A stretch of 64,000 nucleotides of DNA from Xanthomonas albilineans (GCF_002939705.1 NZ_MDCB01000013.1:56201-120200); one strand, 5' to 3'; counted from the stretch's first letter, positions 1 to 9,585 are shown. Notes: a model not told the origin generated them from the letters alone. Made by a program: numbers and translations.

Positions 1-188
1 TGTTCGCGCAACTTTGCGCCCGCTGGCAGGCTGAACCACGCTTGATACTGGTCACTGGCGAAATGGACACGGCGTTGCGCGCACTCGCCCAGCAGAACGG
101 CTGGGGCTTGCTGATCAAACCGGTACGCGCGCCAGCCTTACGCGCCCTGATGACGCAAATGCTGTTGCGACGCGGCCAGAGCATCTGA
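1..188 (+). CDS. C-terminal end of a hybrid sensor histidine kinase (receiver domain), partial
   Basis: The reading frame is open from the window edge to a TGA at 186-188, giving about 61 residues. The tail reads like the last beta strand and helix of a response-regulator receiver domain: an LILVTGE-type strand, then a WGLLIKPV motif whose Lys-Pro pair is the conserved receiver lysine, then a final helix rich in Leu and Arg. A receiver at the very C-terminus suggests a hybrid kinase rather than a stand-alone regulator. A LuxR-type response regulator lies just downstream on the other strand, which fits a sensor-regulator pair. The sensor and kinase parts are outside the window, so the signal is unknown. 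The 158 bases between this gene and the regulator hold nothing I recognise. Confidence 0.6.
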   Translation, partial: FAQLCARWQAEPRLILVTGEMDTALRALAQQNGWGLLIKPVRAPALRALMTQMLLRRGQSI

Positions 189-346
189 TGAGATTTGGAT
201 TGGAATACGAGGACAATCGAAGACGATGCCATGCGGGCCGATCCCAACCCCCGACCGCGCACGTGAAGCAATCGACGCGTCGACATCGGCCAAGCAGGCA
301 GTAGGCCTTGTCGATATACAGAGAATCCCTAGGCCGCAGCCACGGC

Positions 347-985
347 TCAAACTTCACCTTCCGGCTCCAGCGCCTTGACCAGCAGCGCAGCCTGAGTACG
401 ACTGTGACATTCGAGCTTCTTCAAAATGCCCGTCACGTGGACCTTGACCGTGTTCTCAGCCAAACCCAGTGCGTAAGCGATCTGCTTGTTGAGCAGCCCA
501 TCGGCCAGGCACAGCAGTACCCGGAACTGTTGCGGCGTCAGTTGGGCCAGGCGGGCCGCCAACTGCGCATCGGCCTCCGAACGCGCGACTGTCAGCGGCG
601 GGAACCAGGTGCCACCGTCGAACACCGCCGCCACCGCCACCCCGATGGTTTCGGCAGGAGACGACTTTGGAATGAATCCAGCGGCACCGAACTGCTGCGA
701 GCGGCGGATCACGCGCGGATGGTCGTTAGAGGAAATGACCACCACCGGCACATCCGGACGCTCGCCACGCACGTGCAATAGCGCCGAGAAGCCACGCGCA
801 CCGGGCATCGCCAGATCCAGCAAGACGAGATCGACATCGGCATGCGCGGCCAGTGCAGCATCCAAGTTGGCGGCGCTGGCCGCCTCAACGACCTGGGCGC
901 GCGGCAACGCCTGCCGCAATACATGCAACACCGCAGCACGAAACAAAGGGTGGTCGTCGGCGACCAGGATTGTGGGCCCATCCAT
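347..985 (-). CDS. LuxR/NarL-family two-component response regulator
   Basis: This 212-residue cytoplasmic transcription regulator has an N-terminal receiver (about residues 1-120) and a C-terminal LuxR-type helix-turn-helix (about 145-205). In the receiver the acidic pair D10/D11, the phospho-acceptor D57 in LLDLAMPG and K107 in GFIPKSS are all present, so it should be phosphorylatable. The DNA-binding part carries LTPQQFRVL and NKQIAYALGLAENTVKVH, the family signature. The open frame continues upstream to 1339, but the receiver starts cleanly at MDGPTILVADDHP, so 985 is taken as the start. It is divergent from the diguanylate cyclase gene at 1067 with 81 bases between them. Its likely kinase partner is the hybrid kinase ending at 188. 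Target genes are not predictable from the sequence. Confidence 0.85.
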   Translation of the reverse strand: MDGPTILVADDHPLFRAAVLHVLRQALPRAQVVEAASAANLDAALAAHADVDLVLLDLAMPGARGFSALLHVRGERPDVPVVVISSNDHPRVIRRSQQFGAAGFIPKSSPAETIGVAVAAVFDGGTWFPPLTVARSEADAQLAARLAQLTPQQFRVLLCLADGLLNKQIAYALGLAENTVKVHVTGILKKLECHSRTQAALLVKALEPEGEV

Positions 986-1066
986 GGGGGATAGTCTGAC
1001 ATGCGCATGGGCGGCAAGGCAGTAACGCACACTCAAGCCCGAGGTCATGCCGGCCGATAATGCGGC

Positions 1067-4000
1067 GTGAACGTATTTCTCTCCACACTGATCCGCTGTT
1101 TGTACGGCTGCCTGCCAGGACTGCTCTTGGCACCGGTTCCAGCCCTGGCTGGCAACGCGGCGACGCACAGCAGCCTGGAACACTTCGGTCTGGACGAGGG
1201 CCTGTCGCAACTGACGATCAATAGTTTGCAAAGCGACGACCAGGGATTCCTGTGGGTCGCCACCCAGGAAGGCTTGAACCGCTTCGACGGGCATCAGTTC
1301 CACACCTACCGACACGAGCTCAACGCCAACGAAAAGCAAAGCCTAGTCAGCAGCAGCATCGACAGCCTGGCCTTCGAATCGCGCGGCAAACGCCTATGGC
1401 TAGGCAGCAACGATGCCGGGCTGGAGGTAATCGACCTGACCACCTGGCACCGCCATCGGCTCAATACAACCGATGGACTGTCGCACAACCGCATCACCCG
1501 CATCCTGCTCGATGCCCAGGGCGGCGCATGGCTCGGCACCGAACGCGGCATCAATCACGTGGATGCCAGCGTCCGCCAGGTACGGCGACTGGGCAGCGAT
1601 ACATCTGTGGTGGGGCTGAACTGGATGCCGGATGGCAAACATGCCGTCGCGCTGGACCGAAGTTGCCGGCTGTGGCAACTGGGTCGCGACACCCTTCATG
1701 AACTGCCCGCGCCACGCGGCATCGACGAGTGCGTGGCGTTAAAGACCGGCCCGGAAGGGCTGTGGATCGCCTCGTCCAGAGGCGGGCTGTTCAAGCTCGA
1801 CACACACGGTGCGGTGTTGGGACACTGGACCGTCGCGCAACTGCTGACCGAGGGCGGCGATCTCACCGCGCTGCTTCGACTCAATGACGGACGCATACTG
1901 GTCGGCACCAGCAATGCGATCGTCACGCAATTGCGTGCAGATGGCGGCGGGCCACAACGGCTGATCTTCGACAACCCTGTCCACAGCACCATCACTCGCT
2001 TCTATCAGTCCCCCGACGACACATTGTGGATCGGCACCTATACGGAGGGTTTGTATCGAGTGCGGCCATTGTCGGCGATGATCCGTAACGACGAGGAACA
2101 TCTGAACGACACCAGCAACTGGCCCAGCACCAGCGTGCGCAGCATCTGGCGCGACGATGCGCGCATGCTCATCGGCACCGACCAAGGCTTGCTGATACGC
2201 GACAGCAAGGATGCCGCCTGGCGCATTCCGCCAGAACTGGCGAGCGCGGCGATCCGCGCGATCGTGGCCGATCGTGACGGATGGTGGCTGGGCACGCGCC
2301 ACGGGCTCTGGCACCTGGATCACGGAGGTGAGTTGCGGCAGTTGAACGGACTGGCCGACGACCACATCAACGATCTGCTGCTCGAAGGTAATACCTTGTG
2401 GGTCGCCTCCCGCCGCGGGCTGAATCGCGTAGTCGCCGGCCGCGTGCAGGACGACCAACGCTGGGCCCCACTGGCAGGCCATCCCCTGACCCGGATTTAT
2501 CGCGATGACGACAATACGCTGTGGATCGGCTGCAACGACTGTGGCCTATGGCGGATGCGCGGCGACCTCCCCGCCACGGCCTATCGTCCGCAGGGTGCAG
2601 GCATCTACCCCTCGGTCTGGTCACTGTACGCACGCAACAGGACGCTATGGGTAGGCACATTCTCCGGCGGTCTATACCAGATAGACCTGAAACGCGACAC
2701 CGCGATCCGCTACAGCGACCGCGAAGGACTGAGCAGCAATGTCGTTTACACCATCCTGCCGGACCTGAAGGGACGACTGTGGCTGAGTACCAATAGCGGC
2801 TTGAGTGTGCTCGATCCCGCCACCGGAATCATTCAGAATCTGGGCGGACGCGACGGGCTGCCGAATCAGGAACACAACAGCGGCCGTGGCTACTGCGATC
2901 CGCAGGGCATGCTGTACTTCGGCGGCACCCAGGGTGTGGACGTGATCGATCCCAGCCTGCTGCCACTGCGCAGCCCACAGGCACGCGCGGCGCTGACCGA
3001 TCTGCGCATACTCGATGCCAGCGAAGGCCATCATAACGGCGCGAATCAAACCGAGATCAACGTGGTCTATGCGCAGCACATCGCACTGGATTACCGCGAC
3101 AACGTGTTCACCGTGGGGATGACCGCGATCGACTTCTCCGCGCCAGGCAACGCGCGCCTGCGCTATCGTGTGGATGGCCTGCAAAAGGGATGGGTGTATC
3201 CGCAGGGCGCGTACAGCGAATTCTCAGTCAGTCACCTACCGCCGGATCGTTACACGCTGGTGGTGCAGGCCGCCGGTCGCGACGGCCAGTTCGGCGCATC
3301 ACGCGCACTGCAGATCGAAGTGCTACCGCCTCCATGGCGTCACCCGTTAGCCTATGCCGCATACGTGCTGCTGGGGCTAATCTTGATCGGCCTCGGGCTG
3401 CAACGGTTCCGCCGTACCGTCAACCGCGAACGCGACATGGTGGAACGCCTCAACCTCACTGTGGCCGAGCGCACGCGTCAGCTCGAACGCGCCAACCAGC
3501 AGTTACTGCAAAGCAATTCCCAACTGGAGGCCGTCACCCGCCTGGACCCGTTAACACGCGTGTCCAACCGCCGCGAACTGCAGGACTGGCTGGCACGCCA
3601 ATGCCCCGCCCTACTGACCGCACTGGAAGACGGCAACAGCGGCGACGCCTTGTATTTCTTCATGATCGACATGGATAACTTCAAGCGCATCAACGACGAC
3701 TACGGCCACCAGGTCGGCGATGCCGCACTCGTGCATTGCGCCGACAGCCTACGCACGCGCTGTGGCCAGCACGATCTGCTGGTGCGTTGGGGCGGCGAGG
3801 AGTTCATGCTCGTCACCCGTCTACCCCGCAACGGCGCTGCCGAAACGCTGGCCGAACAACTGCGTGAGGCGGTGGCAACGCACCGCCTCACACTACCCGA
3901 ACGCGAACTGGCGATGACCTGCTCGATCGGCTACGCGCCTTGGCCATTCGTCGCCGCCTGGCCGACACTGGGCGACTGGGAACAAAGCGTGGGCCTGGCC

Positions 4001-4180
4001 GATCGCTGCCTCTACGCGGCCAAGGGCGCGGGCAAAAACGGATGGGTCGGTCTGGCCCCTGGACCAGCACCGGAGCGACCGCGCGTGCATGCGCTGTTGG
4101 CCGGCGGCGCTCCGGAAGAAATCGGCGACAACGTGCGTATCCTGCATTCCCCCGGGCGACTGCCGCGCTTCGCGCGCTGA
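1067..4180 (+). CDS. Periplasmic beta-propeller sensor diguanylate cyclase (Reg_prop - Y_Y_Y - TM - GGDEF)
   Basis: This 1037-residue inner-membrane signalling protein should make cyclic di-GMP from GTP. It starts with GTG and has a signal peptide ending near ALAG. About 600 residues of repeated LWxGT/LWLGS-type strands follow, the two-component-regulator propeller. A Y_Y_Y immunoglobulin-like domain comes next (RLRYRVDGLQKGW), then one membrane helix (about 762-785), a short coiled coil (VAERTRQLERANQQL) and a C-terminal GGDEF domain. The active site is GGEEF at 909-913, with the metal-binding Asp in FFMIDMDNFKRIN near 868, so catalysis is expected. The usual RxxD inhibitory site before it reads GQHD, so product inhibition is probably absent. 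The ligand is unknown; such propellers are widely proposed to sense periplasmic saccharides, and the sux locus follows directly. Confidence 0.85.
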   Translation: MNVFLSTLIRCLYGCLPGLLLAPVPALAGNAATHSSLEHFGLDEGLSQLTINSLQSDDQGFLWVATQEGLNRFDGHQFHTYRHELNANEKQSLVSSSIDSLAFESRGKRLWLGSNDAGLEVIDLTTWHRHRLNTTDGLSHNRITRILLDAQGGAWLGTERGINHVDASVRQVRRLGSDTSVVGLNWMPDGKHAVALDRSCRLWQLGRDTLHELPAPRGIDECVALKTGPEGLWIASSRGGLFKLDTHGAVLGHWTVAQLLTEGGDLTALLRLNDGRILVGTSNAIVTQLRADGGGPQRLIFDNPVHSTITRFYQSPDDTLWIGTYTEGLYRVRPLSAMIRNDEEHLNDTSNWPSTSVRSIWRDDARMLIGTDQGLLIRDSKDAAWRIPPELASAAIRAIVADRDGWWLGTRHGLWHLDHGGELRQLNGLADDHINDLLLEGNTLWVASRRGLNRVVAGRVQDDQRWAPLAGHPLTRIYRDDDNTLWIGCNDCGLWRMRGDLPATAYRPQGAGIYPSVWSLYARNRTLWVGTFSGGLYQIDLKRDTAIRYSDREGLSSNVVYTILPDLKGRLWLSTNSGLSVLDPATGIIQNLGGRDGLPNQEHNSGRGYCDPQGMLYFGGTQGVDVIDPSLLPLRSPQARAALTDLRILDASEGHHNGANQTEINVVYAQHIALDYRDNVFTVGMTAIDFSAPGNARLRYRVDGLQKGWVYPQGAYSEFSVSHLPPDRYTLVVQAAGRDGQFGASRALQIEVLPPPWRHPLAYAAYVLLGLILIGLGLQRFRRTVNRERDMVERLNLTVAERTRQLERANQQLLQSNSQLEAVTRLDPLTRVSNRRELQDWLARQCPALLTALEDGNSGDALYFFMIDMDNFKRINDDYGHQVGDAALVHCADSLRTRCGQHDLLVRWGGEEFMLVTRLPRNGAAETLAEQLREAVATHRLTLPERELAMTCSIGYAPWPFVAAWPTLGDWEQSVGLADRCLYAAKGAGKNGWVGLAPGPAPERPRVHALLAGGAPEEIGDNVRILHSPGRLPRFAR

Positions 4181-4368
4181 GCGACCATACATGGTCGGAT
4201 TCAGCACGGGCGACATGCGCGGCATGCGACCACGACGAGTCCGCAGAAACCGGACACGCTTGCGACGCGTCCAGATTGAATCGTCCCGGGTGACGGTCAT
4301 GACAGCGCTGCACGACCCGGCTGGCATACACTGCAACTTCCGCCTCGCCTCTCGCTTCGATCAATCGC

Positions 4369-5400
4369 ATGCCCGACAAACCCGAACCCGGTACGCCCGG
4401 CTCGCGCCTGCAGATGGCCGACATCGCGCGCATGGCCGGCGTCTCCGAGTCGACCGTCTCGCGTGCGCTGGCCGACAACCCGGTCGTCGCCGAGCGAACC
4501 CGTGCCTACATCAAGCAACTGGCCAACGAAGCGGGCTACCGTGTCGATCCGATCGCGCGCAGTTTGCGTGCGCGACGCTCGAACATCGTCTGCGTGGCCG
4601 TGCCGCTGATGCACGCGCACGAGCAACCGCTGTCCGATCCCTTCATGATGACCATGCTGGCACTGCTCGCCGATGCATTGACCGCGCGCGGCTACAGCAT
4701 GCTGCTGTCAAAACTGCATCAGCACCAGGACCATTGGGTCGAAGATCTGGCGCGCAACAGCCGCGCCGACGGCATCATCATGCTCGGCCAAAGCCACGAA
4801 CATGCCGCACTCGACGCCGCCGCGCGCGGTGGCCTGCCGATGATCGTGTGGGGCAGCCGCATCGACGGCCAGTCCTATGTCAGCGTCGGCAGCGACAACC
4901 TGCGTGGCGGCGAACTGGCCACCACGCACCTGATCGAACACGGCCGCCGCCGCATCGCCTTCCTCGGCGACGAGGAACTGCCGGAGGTGGCGCCGCGTTT
5001 CGCCGGCTACCGGCGCATGCTCGACACTCACGGCCTGACCTTCGACCCGCGCCTGCACGCACGCAGCTATTTTCTCAGCGAGGACGCCTACCGGCTGACC
5101 CGCGCAATGCTCAAAAAAACCGCGCCACCGGATGCAGTGTTCGCCGCGTCGGACATCATCGCCCTGGGCGCGATCCATGCCCTGATCGAAGCAGGACATC
5201 GCGTCCCGCAGGACATCGCGCTGATCGGTTTCGACGACATTCCCCTGGCCACCTACAGCCAACCACCGCTGACCACCGTGCGCCAGGATCTCGCTCGCGC
5301 CGCCACCGTGCTGGTGGACGGCGTGCTGAGCCTGATCGCCGGCCAAGCAGTGGCATCGGTGGAATTGCCGGTGAGCCTGATAGTGCGCGACTCGGCATGA
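4369..5400 (+). CDS. suxR: LacI-family repressor of the sucrose locus
   Basis: This 343-residue LacI/GalR transcription factor has an N-terminal helix-turn-helix (MADIARMAGVSESTVSRAL, about residues 16-34), the LacI hinge (VDPIARSLRARRSN), and a periplasmic-binding-protein-like effector domain ending in GFDDIPLATYSQPPLTTVRQD. In Xanthomonas the sucrose locus comprises a LacI regulator, a permease, a TonB receptor and an amylosucrase (suxR, suxC, suxA, suxB), and the same four genes occur here in adjacent positions. It likely represses suxC and suxA by binding the two palindromes at 6861-6876 and 6960-6975. It is convergent with suxC. No strong ribosome site precedes the ATG. The 188 bases before it contain a short inverted repeat (4182-4197) just after the diguanylate cyclase stop and nothing else I recognise. 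Confidence 0.85.
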   Translation: MPDKPEPGTPGSRLQMADIARMAGVSESTVSRALADNPVVAERTRAYIKQLANEAGYRVDPIARSLRARRSNIVCVAVPLMHAHEQPLSDPFMMTMLALLADALTARGYSMLLSKLHQHQDHWVEDLARNSRADGIIMLGQSHEHAALDAAARGGLPMIVWGSRIDGQSYVSVGSDNLRGGELATTHLIEHGRRRIAFLGDEELPEVAPRFAGYRRMLDTHGLTFDPRLHARSYFLSEDAYRLTRAMLKKTAPPDAVFAASDIIALGAIHALIEAGHRVPQDIALIGFDDIPLATYSQPPLTTVRQDLARAATVLVDGVLSLIAGQAVASVELPVSLIVRDSA

Positions 5401-5488
5401 GCGGCGGGAACACCTGACGATTCGCACGCGTGCCGCGTCGCGGCACGAGACGTCAGTCACTGATGTCGTTCGCGTCGCGCATTCGCCA

Positions 5489-6793
5489 TCACGCCCGCTG
5501 GCTCTTCACCAACGACATCGCCACCGCCGCCGCCAGCATCAGACCACCCGCCAGACGGATCACATTACGTGGATCGCTCTGCAGCAGGGCGTCGTAATAC
5601 AGCGGCAGGGTCACGATCTGAATCAACATCGGCAGCACGATGAACAGGTTGAACAGACCCATGTAGACGCCCGTGCGCTCAGGCGGAATGCTGTTGGCCA
5701 GCATCAAATAGGGATTGCCCATCATGCTGGCCCACGCCAGGCCGATACCGACCATCGGCAGCAACAACAGCCATCGATCGTGGATGGACGGCAGCAACCA
5801 CATGCCGACGCCCGCGGCAACCAGGCACGCGGCATGCGTGATCTTGGGGCCGAAGCGGCGCGCCACCGGCACCATGGCGAACGCGGCCAGGAACGCAACG
5901 AAGTTGTAGAAGCCGCCGATCTGGCCATTGACTAGGCCCGCCTCGCGGAAACCATGCGAATCGGCCGCCGTAGTACCGAACAGCGTGGTCGACAAGGACA
6001 AGACAATGTACTGCCAGTAGCAAAACATCGCATACCATTGAAACAGCATCACCAACGCCATCTGCCGCATCGTCGGCGGCATCTGCCGGACCGCATCGAC
6101 GATCTCGCGCACTGTGGCCAGTGGACCGACCCCCTTGTGGCGCAAGCATTCCAATTCTTGCGGCGACAACGCCGGCTCGCGCACGCTACGCGCGGTGAGC
6201 AGGATCGAAACGGCGGAAAAACCCGCGCCGATGGCGAACGCGGCGATGGTGACATAGGGAATGTGATGCGCATTGGCCGCATCCTGGTTCATGCCCAACC
6301 ACACCAACAGCGGTGGCGTGACATAGGCCAAGGTCTGGCCAAGGCCGGTGAATGCACTCTGGGTCAGATAGCCCAACGGACGCTGAGGCGGGGTCAGCAC
6401 GTCGCTGACCAAGGCACGGTAAGGCTCCATCGCCACGTTGTTGGCCCCATCCAGCAACCACAACAAGAGCACCGCCATCCACAACGCAACACTGAAAGGC
6501 ATGGTCAGCAGGCATACGCTGCAAACCAGTGCCCCCACCACCATATACGGCATGCGCCGGCCCCAACGGGTCATGGTGCGGTCGCTGAGCACACCGACGA
6601 CCGGCTGCAATACCAGCCCGGTAATGGGGCCGGCCAACCACAGGTACGGCAAATTGGCCGGATCGGCACCCAGGTAGTTGTAGATCGGACTCATGTTGCT
6701 CTGCTGCAATCCGAAGCTGTACTGCACGCCGAAGAAACCAGCGTTGAGCGCCAGCACACGCGAGAGCGGAAGCAAGGAGCGATGGGAACGCAT
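5489..6793 (-). CDS. suxC: Sucrose/proton-type inner-membrane transporter
   Basis: This predicted 434-residue polytopic inner-membrane transporter of the GPH/MFS sugar-cation symporter type carries the loop VGVLSDRTMTRWGRRMPYM, the major-facilitator loop 2-3 signature, and around twelve hydrophobic stretches. Its role, by family and context, is to import sucrose from the periplasm after SuxA moves it across the outer membrane. The open frame reaches 6901, but the protein similarity-like part starts at MRSHRSLLPLSRVLALNAG, so 6793 is preferred; a start six bases upstream is equally possible. It is divergent from suxA and shares the operator-containing region 6794-7082 with it. The two palindromes sit 68 and 167 bases upstream of its start. 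Confidence 0.82.
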   Translation of the reverse strand: MRSHRSLLPLSRVLALNAGFFGVQYSFGLQQSNMSPIYNYLGADPANLPYLWLAGPITGLVLQPVVGVLSDRTMTRWGRRMPYMVVGALVCSVCLLTMPFSVALWMAVLLLWLLDGANNVAMEPYRALVSDVLTPPQRPLGYLTQSAFTGLGQTLAYVTPPLLVWLGMNQDAANAHHIPYVTIAAFAIGAGFSAVSILLTARSVREPALSPQELECLRHKGVGPLATVREIVDAVRQMPPTMRQMALVMLFQWYAMFCYWQYIVLSLSTTLFGTTAADSHGFREAGLVNGQIGGFYNFVAFLAAFAMVPVARRFGPKITHAACLVAAGVGMWLLPSIHDRWLLLLPMVGIGLAWASMMGNPYLMLANSIPPERTGVYMGLFNLFIVLPMLIQIVTLPLYYDALLQSDPRNVIRLAGGLMLAAAVAMSLVKSQRA

Positions 6794-6860
6794 GAGCATC
6801 AGCCTGGAAGAGCCAAGTGCACGGGAAGCGCACCGCAGCGGCGAGCGGATGGTGATTTTC

Positions 6861-6876
6861 TTGCAATCGTTTGTAA
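6861..6876. promoter_or_regulatory. Candidate SuxR operator, suxC side
   Basis: The 16-base site TTGCAATCGTTTGTAA differs at two positions from the perfect palindrome at 6960-6975. Its form, an inverted repeat with a central CG, is typical of LacI-family operators. It lies in the suxC promoter region. That this is the SuxR site is inference from its position and from having a matched partner. Confidence 0.6.
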
Positions 6877-6959
6877 CGCTGCACCGCAACATCTGCATCA
6901 TTCAAAAATCAAACAGAGAACATGCTTAGGTAAAATGGCGGAATTTGCTGCAATGCAAG

Positions 6960-6975
6960 TTGCAATCGATTGCAA
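6960..6975. promoter_or_regulatory. Candidate SuxR operator, suxA side (perfect palindrome)
   Basis: TTGCAATCGATTGCAA is a perfect 16-base palindrome between the divergent suxC and suxA genes, 107 bases before the suxA start. A near copy lies 99 bases away, centre to centre. Two matched LacI-type sites in one divergent region suggest coordinated repression of both genes, possibly with a DNA loop. Confidence 0.65.
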
Positions 6976-7082
6976 GTCCGCGTATCTGTCAGCGGCCGCA
7001 CCTTTCGCACGGGGCGTGCACGCCAACGCTGTCGCGAGCACGCCCCGTCCCATCGTCATCACTTGCTTCGGGAGAGAACGCG

Positions 7083-9548
7083 ATGCATCCCTCTTCAATC
7101 CGCCTGCAAAGCCTGGCCCTGGCCGTCGCCGCAGCGCTGTCCGCACCAACTGCCGCCCTGGCGCAACAGGCCACACCTGCCACGACCGACACGACCCAGG
7201 CAAAAGGCGATGTGATCAGCCTCGACTCGGTATTCGTCACCGGGATCGCCACCGCCAAGAGCAAACTCAAATCCAGCGTCTCGGTCAGCACCGTCGGCGC
7301 CGAGGCGATCGAACAGTCCGCGCCGCGCAGCACCGCCGAGATCTTCCGCAACATCCCCGGCATCCGTTCCGAATCCAGCGGCGGCGAAGGCAACGCCAAC
7401 ATCGCCGTGCGCGGCCTGCCGGTCGCATCCGGCGGCGCCAAGTTCCTGCAACTGCAGGAGGACGGGCTACCGGTACTGGAATTCGGCGACATCACCTTCG
7501 GCAACGCCGATATCTTCCTGCGCTCGGACTACAGCCTGGAACGCATCGAAGCGATCCGTGGTGGTTCCGCCTCGACCTTCGCCAGTAACTCGCCCGGCGG
7601 CATCATCAATTTCATCAGCAAGACCGGCGACACCGCCGGCGGCAGCGTCGGCCTCACCCGCGGCCTCGGCGGCTACGACAACACACGCCTGGACTTCGAC
7701 TACGGCGCGCCGTTCGCCGAACACTGGCAATTCAACATCGGCGGCTTCTACCGCCGCGGCGACGGCGTGCGTGATGCCGGCTACACCACCGACAAGGGCG
7801 GCCAACTCAAGGCCAACCTGACCCGGTTGTTCGACAACGGCTACGTGCGCGTCTACGCCAAATACCTCAACGACCGTGCAGCCGGTTACCTGCCCGTACC
7901 GACCATGGTCAGCGGCAGCGATGGCTCGCCGCACTTCGGCAGCATCAACGGCTTCGATCCCGGCACCGATACGCTGTACAGCCCGTACTTCCGCAGCAGC
8001 GCCACGCTCGACGGCAAAAATCGGCCATCGCGGGTAGAACTGGGCGACGGCATGCATCCGCTGTCGCGCGCGTTCGGCGCCGAGGCGCAATTCGATGTCG
8101 GTAGCGGTTGGACCCTGACCGACAAGTTCCGCATCGCCGACACCTCCGGCGGTTTCGTCTCGCCGTTCCCCGCACAAGTCGCCGATGCCGGCGCGCTGGC
8201 CACCAGCATCGGCGGCGCTGGCGCCGGCCTGCGCTACGTCGACGGGCCGAATGCCGGCCAGGCCTACAGCGGACTGGCACTGCGCACGCATCTGTTCAAC
8301 GTCCATCTCAACAACTTGGACAATGCGGTCAACGACTTCAGCTTGGCGCGCGACTTCGGCAACGGCAACGGCGGCAGCCTCAACCTCAAGGCCGGCTGGT
8401 ATACCTCGCGGCAGACCATCAACGCGGACTGGACCTGGAATTCCTACGTGCTATCGCTGGCGCACCGCGCGCGACTGCTGGACGTGGTCGCCGCCGACGG
8501 CAGTCTGCTCTCGCAAAATGGCCTCTACGCGTACGGCGTGCCGTACTGGGGCCTGGACAACACCCGCCACTACGACGTGCGTTACGACATCAACGCGCCC
8601 TATCTGGCGCTGAGTTGGGATCAGGGACCGCTGAGCGTGGACGGCAGCCTGCGTTACGACATGGGCCGTGCGCGCGGCAACACGTCCGGTGGCGCGTTGG
8701 TCAGCAACGTCGACGTCAATGGCGACGGCGTGATCGAGGCGCCGGAGCGCAGTGTGGCGACCATCGACTACGCCAATCGCAAGCCAGTGCACTACGACTG
8801 GAATTACCTGTCTTACTCGTTCGGCGGCAATTACCTGATCAACGACGACCTGGCCGCGTTCGCGCGTTATAGCCGCGGCGCGCGCGCCAACGCCGACCGT
8901 CTGCTGTTCGGGGTGGTCCGCGACGATGGCTCCGTTTCTTCCAACGAAGCGGTGAACGTGGTCAAACAACTCGAAGGCGGCCTGAAATGGCGCAGCGGCA
9001 GCGGCCTGAGCCTGTTCGCCACCGCCTTCGCTGCGCGCACCCAGGAACAGAACTACGAAGCAACCACCCTACGCTTCTTCGACCGCACCTACAAAGCGCA
9101 TGGCCTGGAACTGGAGGCCGCTTACCGGGTCGACGGCTTCGGCCTCAACGGCGGGCTGACCTGGACCGACGCCACCATCGACAAGGACCAGATCACTCCG
9201 GCCAACGCCGGCAACACGCCGCGCCGGCAGGCCCGATTCGTCTGGCAACTGACGCCGAGTTACCGCGGCGAGCGCTACGAGGTCGGCGTCAACGCGATCG
9301 GCACAACCTCGGCCTACACCCAGGACAGCAACCAACTGAAAATGCCCGGCTACACGCAGGTCAATCTTTTCGCCGACTACCGCATCACCGATGCGCTAAC
9401 CGTTTCGCTCAACGTCAACAACGTGTTCAACACCTTCGGCCTCACCGAAGCCGAGGAAGCCTCGATCGCCGATGCGTCCTCCAACATTATCCGTGCGCGC
9501 TCGATCCCGGGGCGCACCTCCAGCATCAGCCTGCGCTACGACTTCTGA
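7083..9548 (+). CDS. suxA: TonB-dependent outer-membrane receptor for sucrose
   Basis: This 821-residue outer-membrane receptor has a signal peptide (cleavage near AALAQQ), a plug domain with TAEIFRNIPGIRSES and GGSASTFASNSPGGIINFIS, and a long beta barrel ending in SISLRYDF with the terminal Phe expected for outer-membrane insertion. In the known Xanthomonas sucrose system this receptor takes up sucrose with TonB-ExbBD energy. The open frame begins at 6945, but the signal peptide starts at MHPSSIRLQ and a GGGAGAG ribosome site precedes 7083, which decides the start. The upstream palindrome at 6960-6975 suggests SuxR control. suxB follows after 47 bases in the same orientation. Confidence 0.85.
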   Translation: MHPSSIRLQSLALAVAAALSAPTAALAQQATPATTDTTQAKGDVISLDSVFVTGIATAKSKLKSSVSVSTVGAEAIEQSAPRSTAEIFRNIPGIRSESSGGEGNANIAVRGLPVASGGAKFLQLQEDGLPVLEFGDITFGNADIFLRSDYSLERIEAIRGGSASTFASNSPGGIINFISKTGDTAGGSVGLTRGLGGYDNTRLDFDYGAPFAEHWQFNIGGFYRRGDGVRDAGYTTDKGGQLKANLTRLFDNGYVRVYAKYLNDRAAGYLPVPTMVSGSDGSPHFGSINGFDPGTDTLYSPYFRSSATLDGKNRPSRVELGDGMHPLSRAFGAEAQFDVGSGWTLTDKFRIADTSGGFVSPFPAQVADAGALATSIGGAGAGLRYVDGPNAGQAYSGLALRTHLFNVHLNNLDNAVNDFSLARDFGNGNGGSLNLKAGWYTSRQTINADWTWNSYVLSLAHRARLLDVVAADGSLLSQNGLYAYGVPYWGLDNTRHYDVRYDINAPYLALSWDQGPLSVDGSLRYDMGRARGNTSGGALVSNVDVNGDGVIEAPERSVATIDYANRKPVHYDWNYLSYSFGGNYLINDDLAAFARYSRGARANADRLLFGVVRDDGSVSSNEAVNVVKQLEGGLKWRSGSGLSLFATAFAARTQEQNYEATTLRFFDRTYKAHGLELEAAYRVDGFGLNGGLTWTDATIDKDQITPANAGNTPRRQARFVWQLTPSYRGERYEVGVNAIGTTSAYTQDSNQLKMPGYTQVNLFADYRITDALTVSLNVNNVFNTFGLTEAEEASIADASSNIIRARSIPGRTSSISLRYDF

Positions 9549-9563
9549 CCAAGGACTCGACGT

Positions 9564-9585
9564 CCGCGCCCCGACCGGGGCGCGG
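9564..9585 (+). promoter_or_regulatory. GC hairpin between suxA and suxB
   Basis: A perfect 9-base-pair stem (CCGCGCCCC with GGGGCGCGG) closes on a 4-base loop, ending 10 bases before the suxB start codon. No T-run follows, so it is not a standard terminator. It could cap the 3' end of a processed suxA message or limit suxB translation. Confidence 0.5.

Noticed and set aside
4182..4197. Inverted repeat just after the diguanylate cyclase stop, considered as a terminator
   Set aside because: Seven-base arms leave only a two-base centre and no T-run follows; too weak to call.
5954..7588. 544-codon plus-strand frame overlapping suxC and suxA
   Set aside because: His/Arg/Gln-rich composition typical of an antisense shadow in GC-rich DNA; suxC and suxA explain the region fully.
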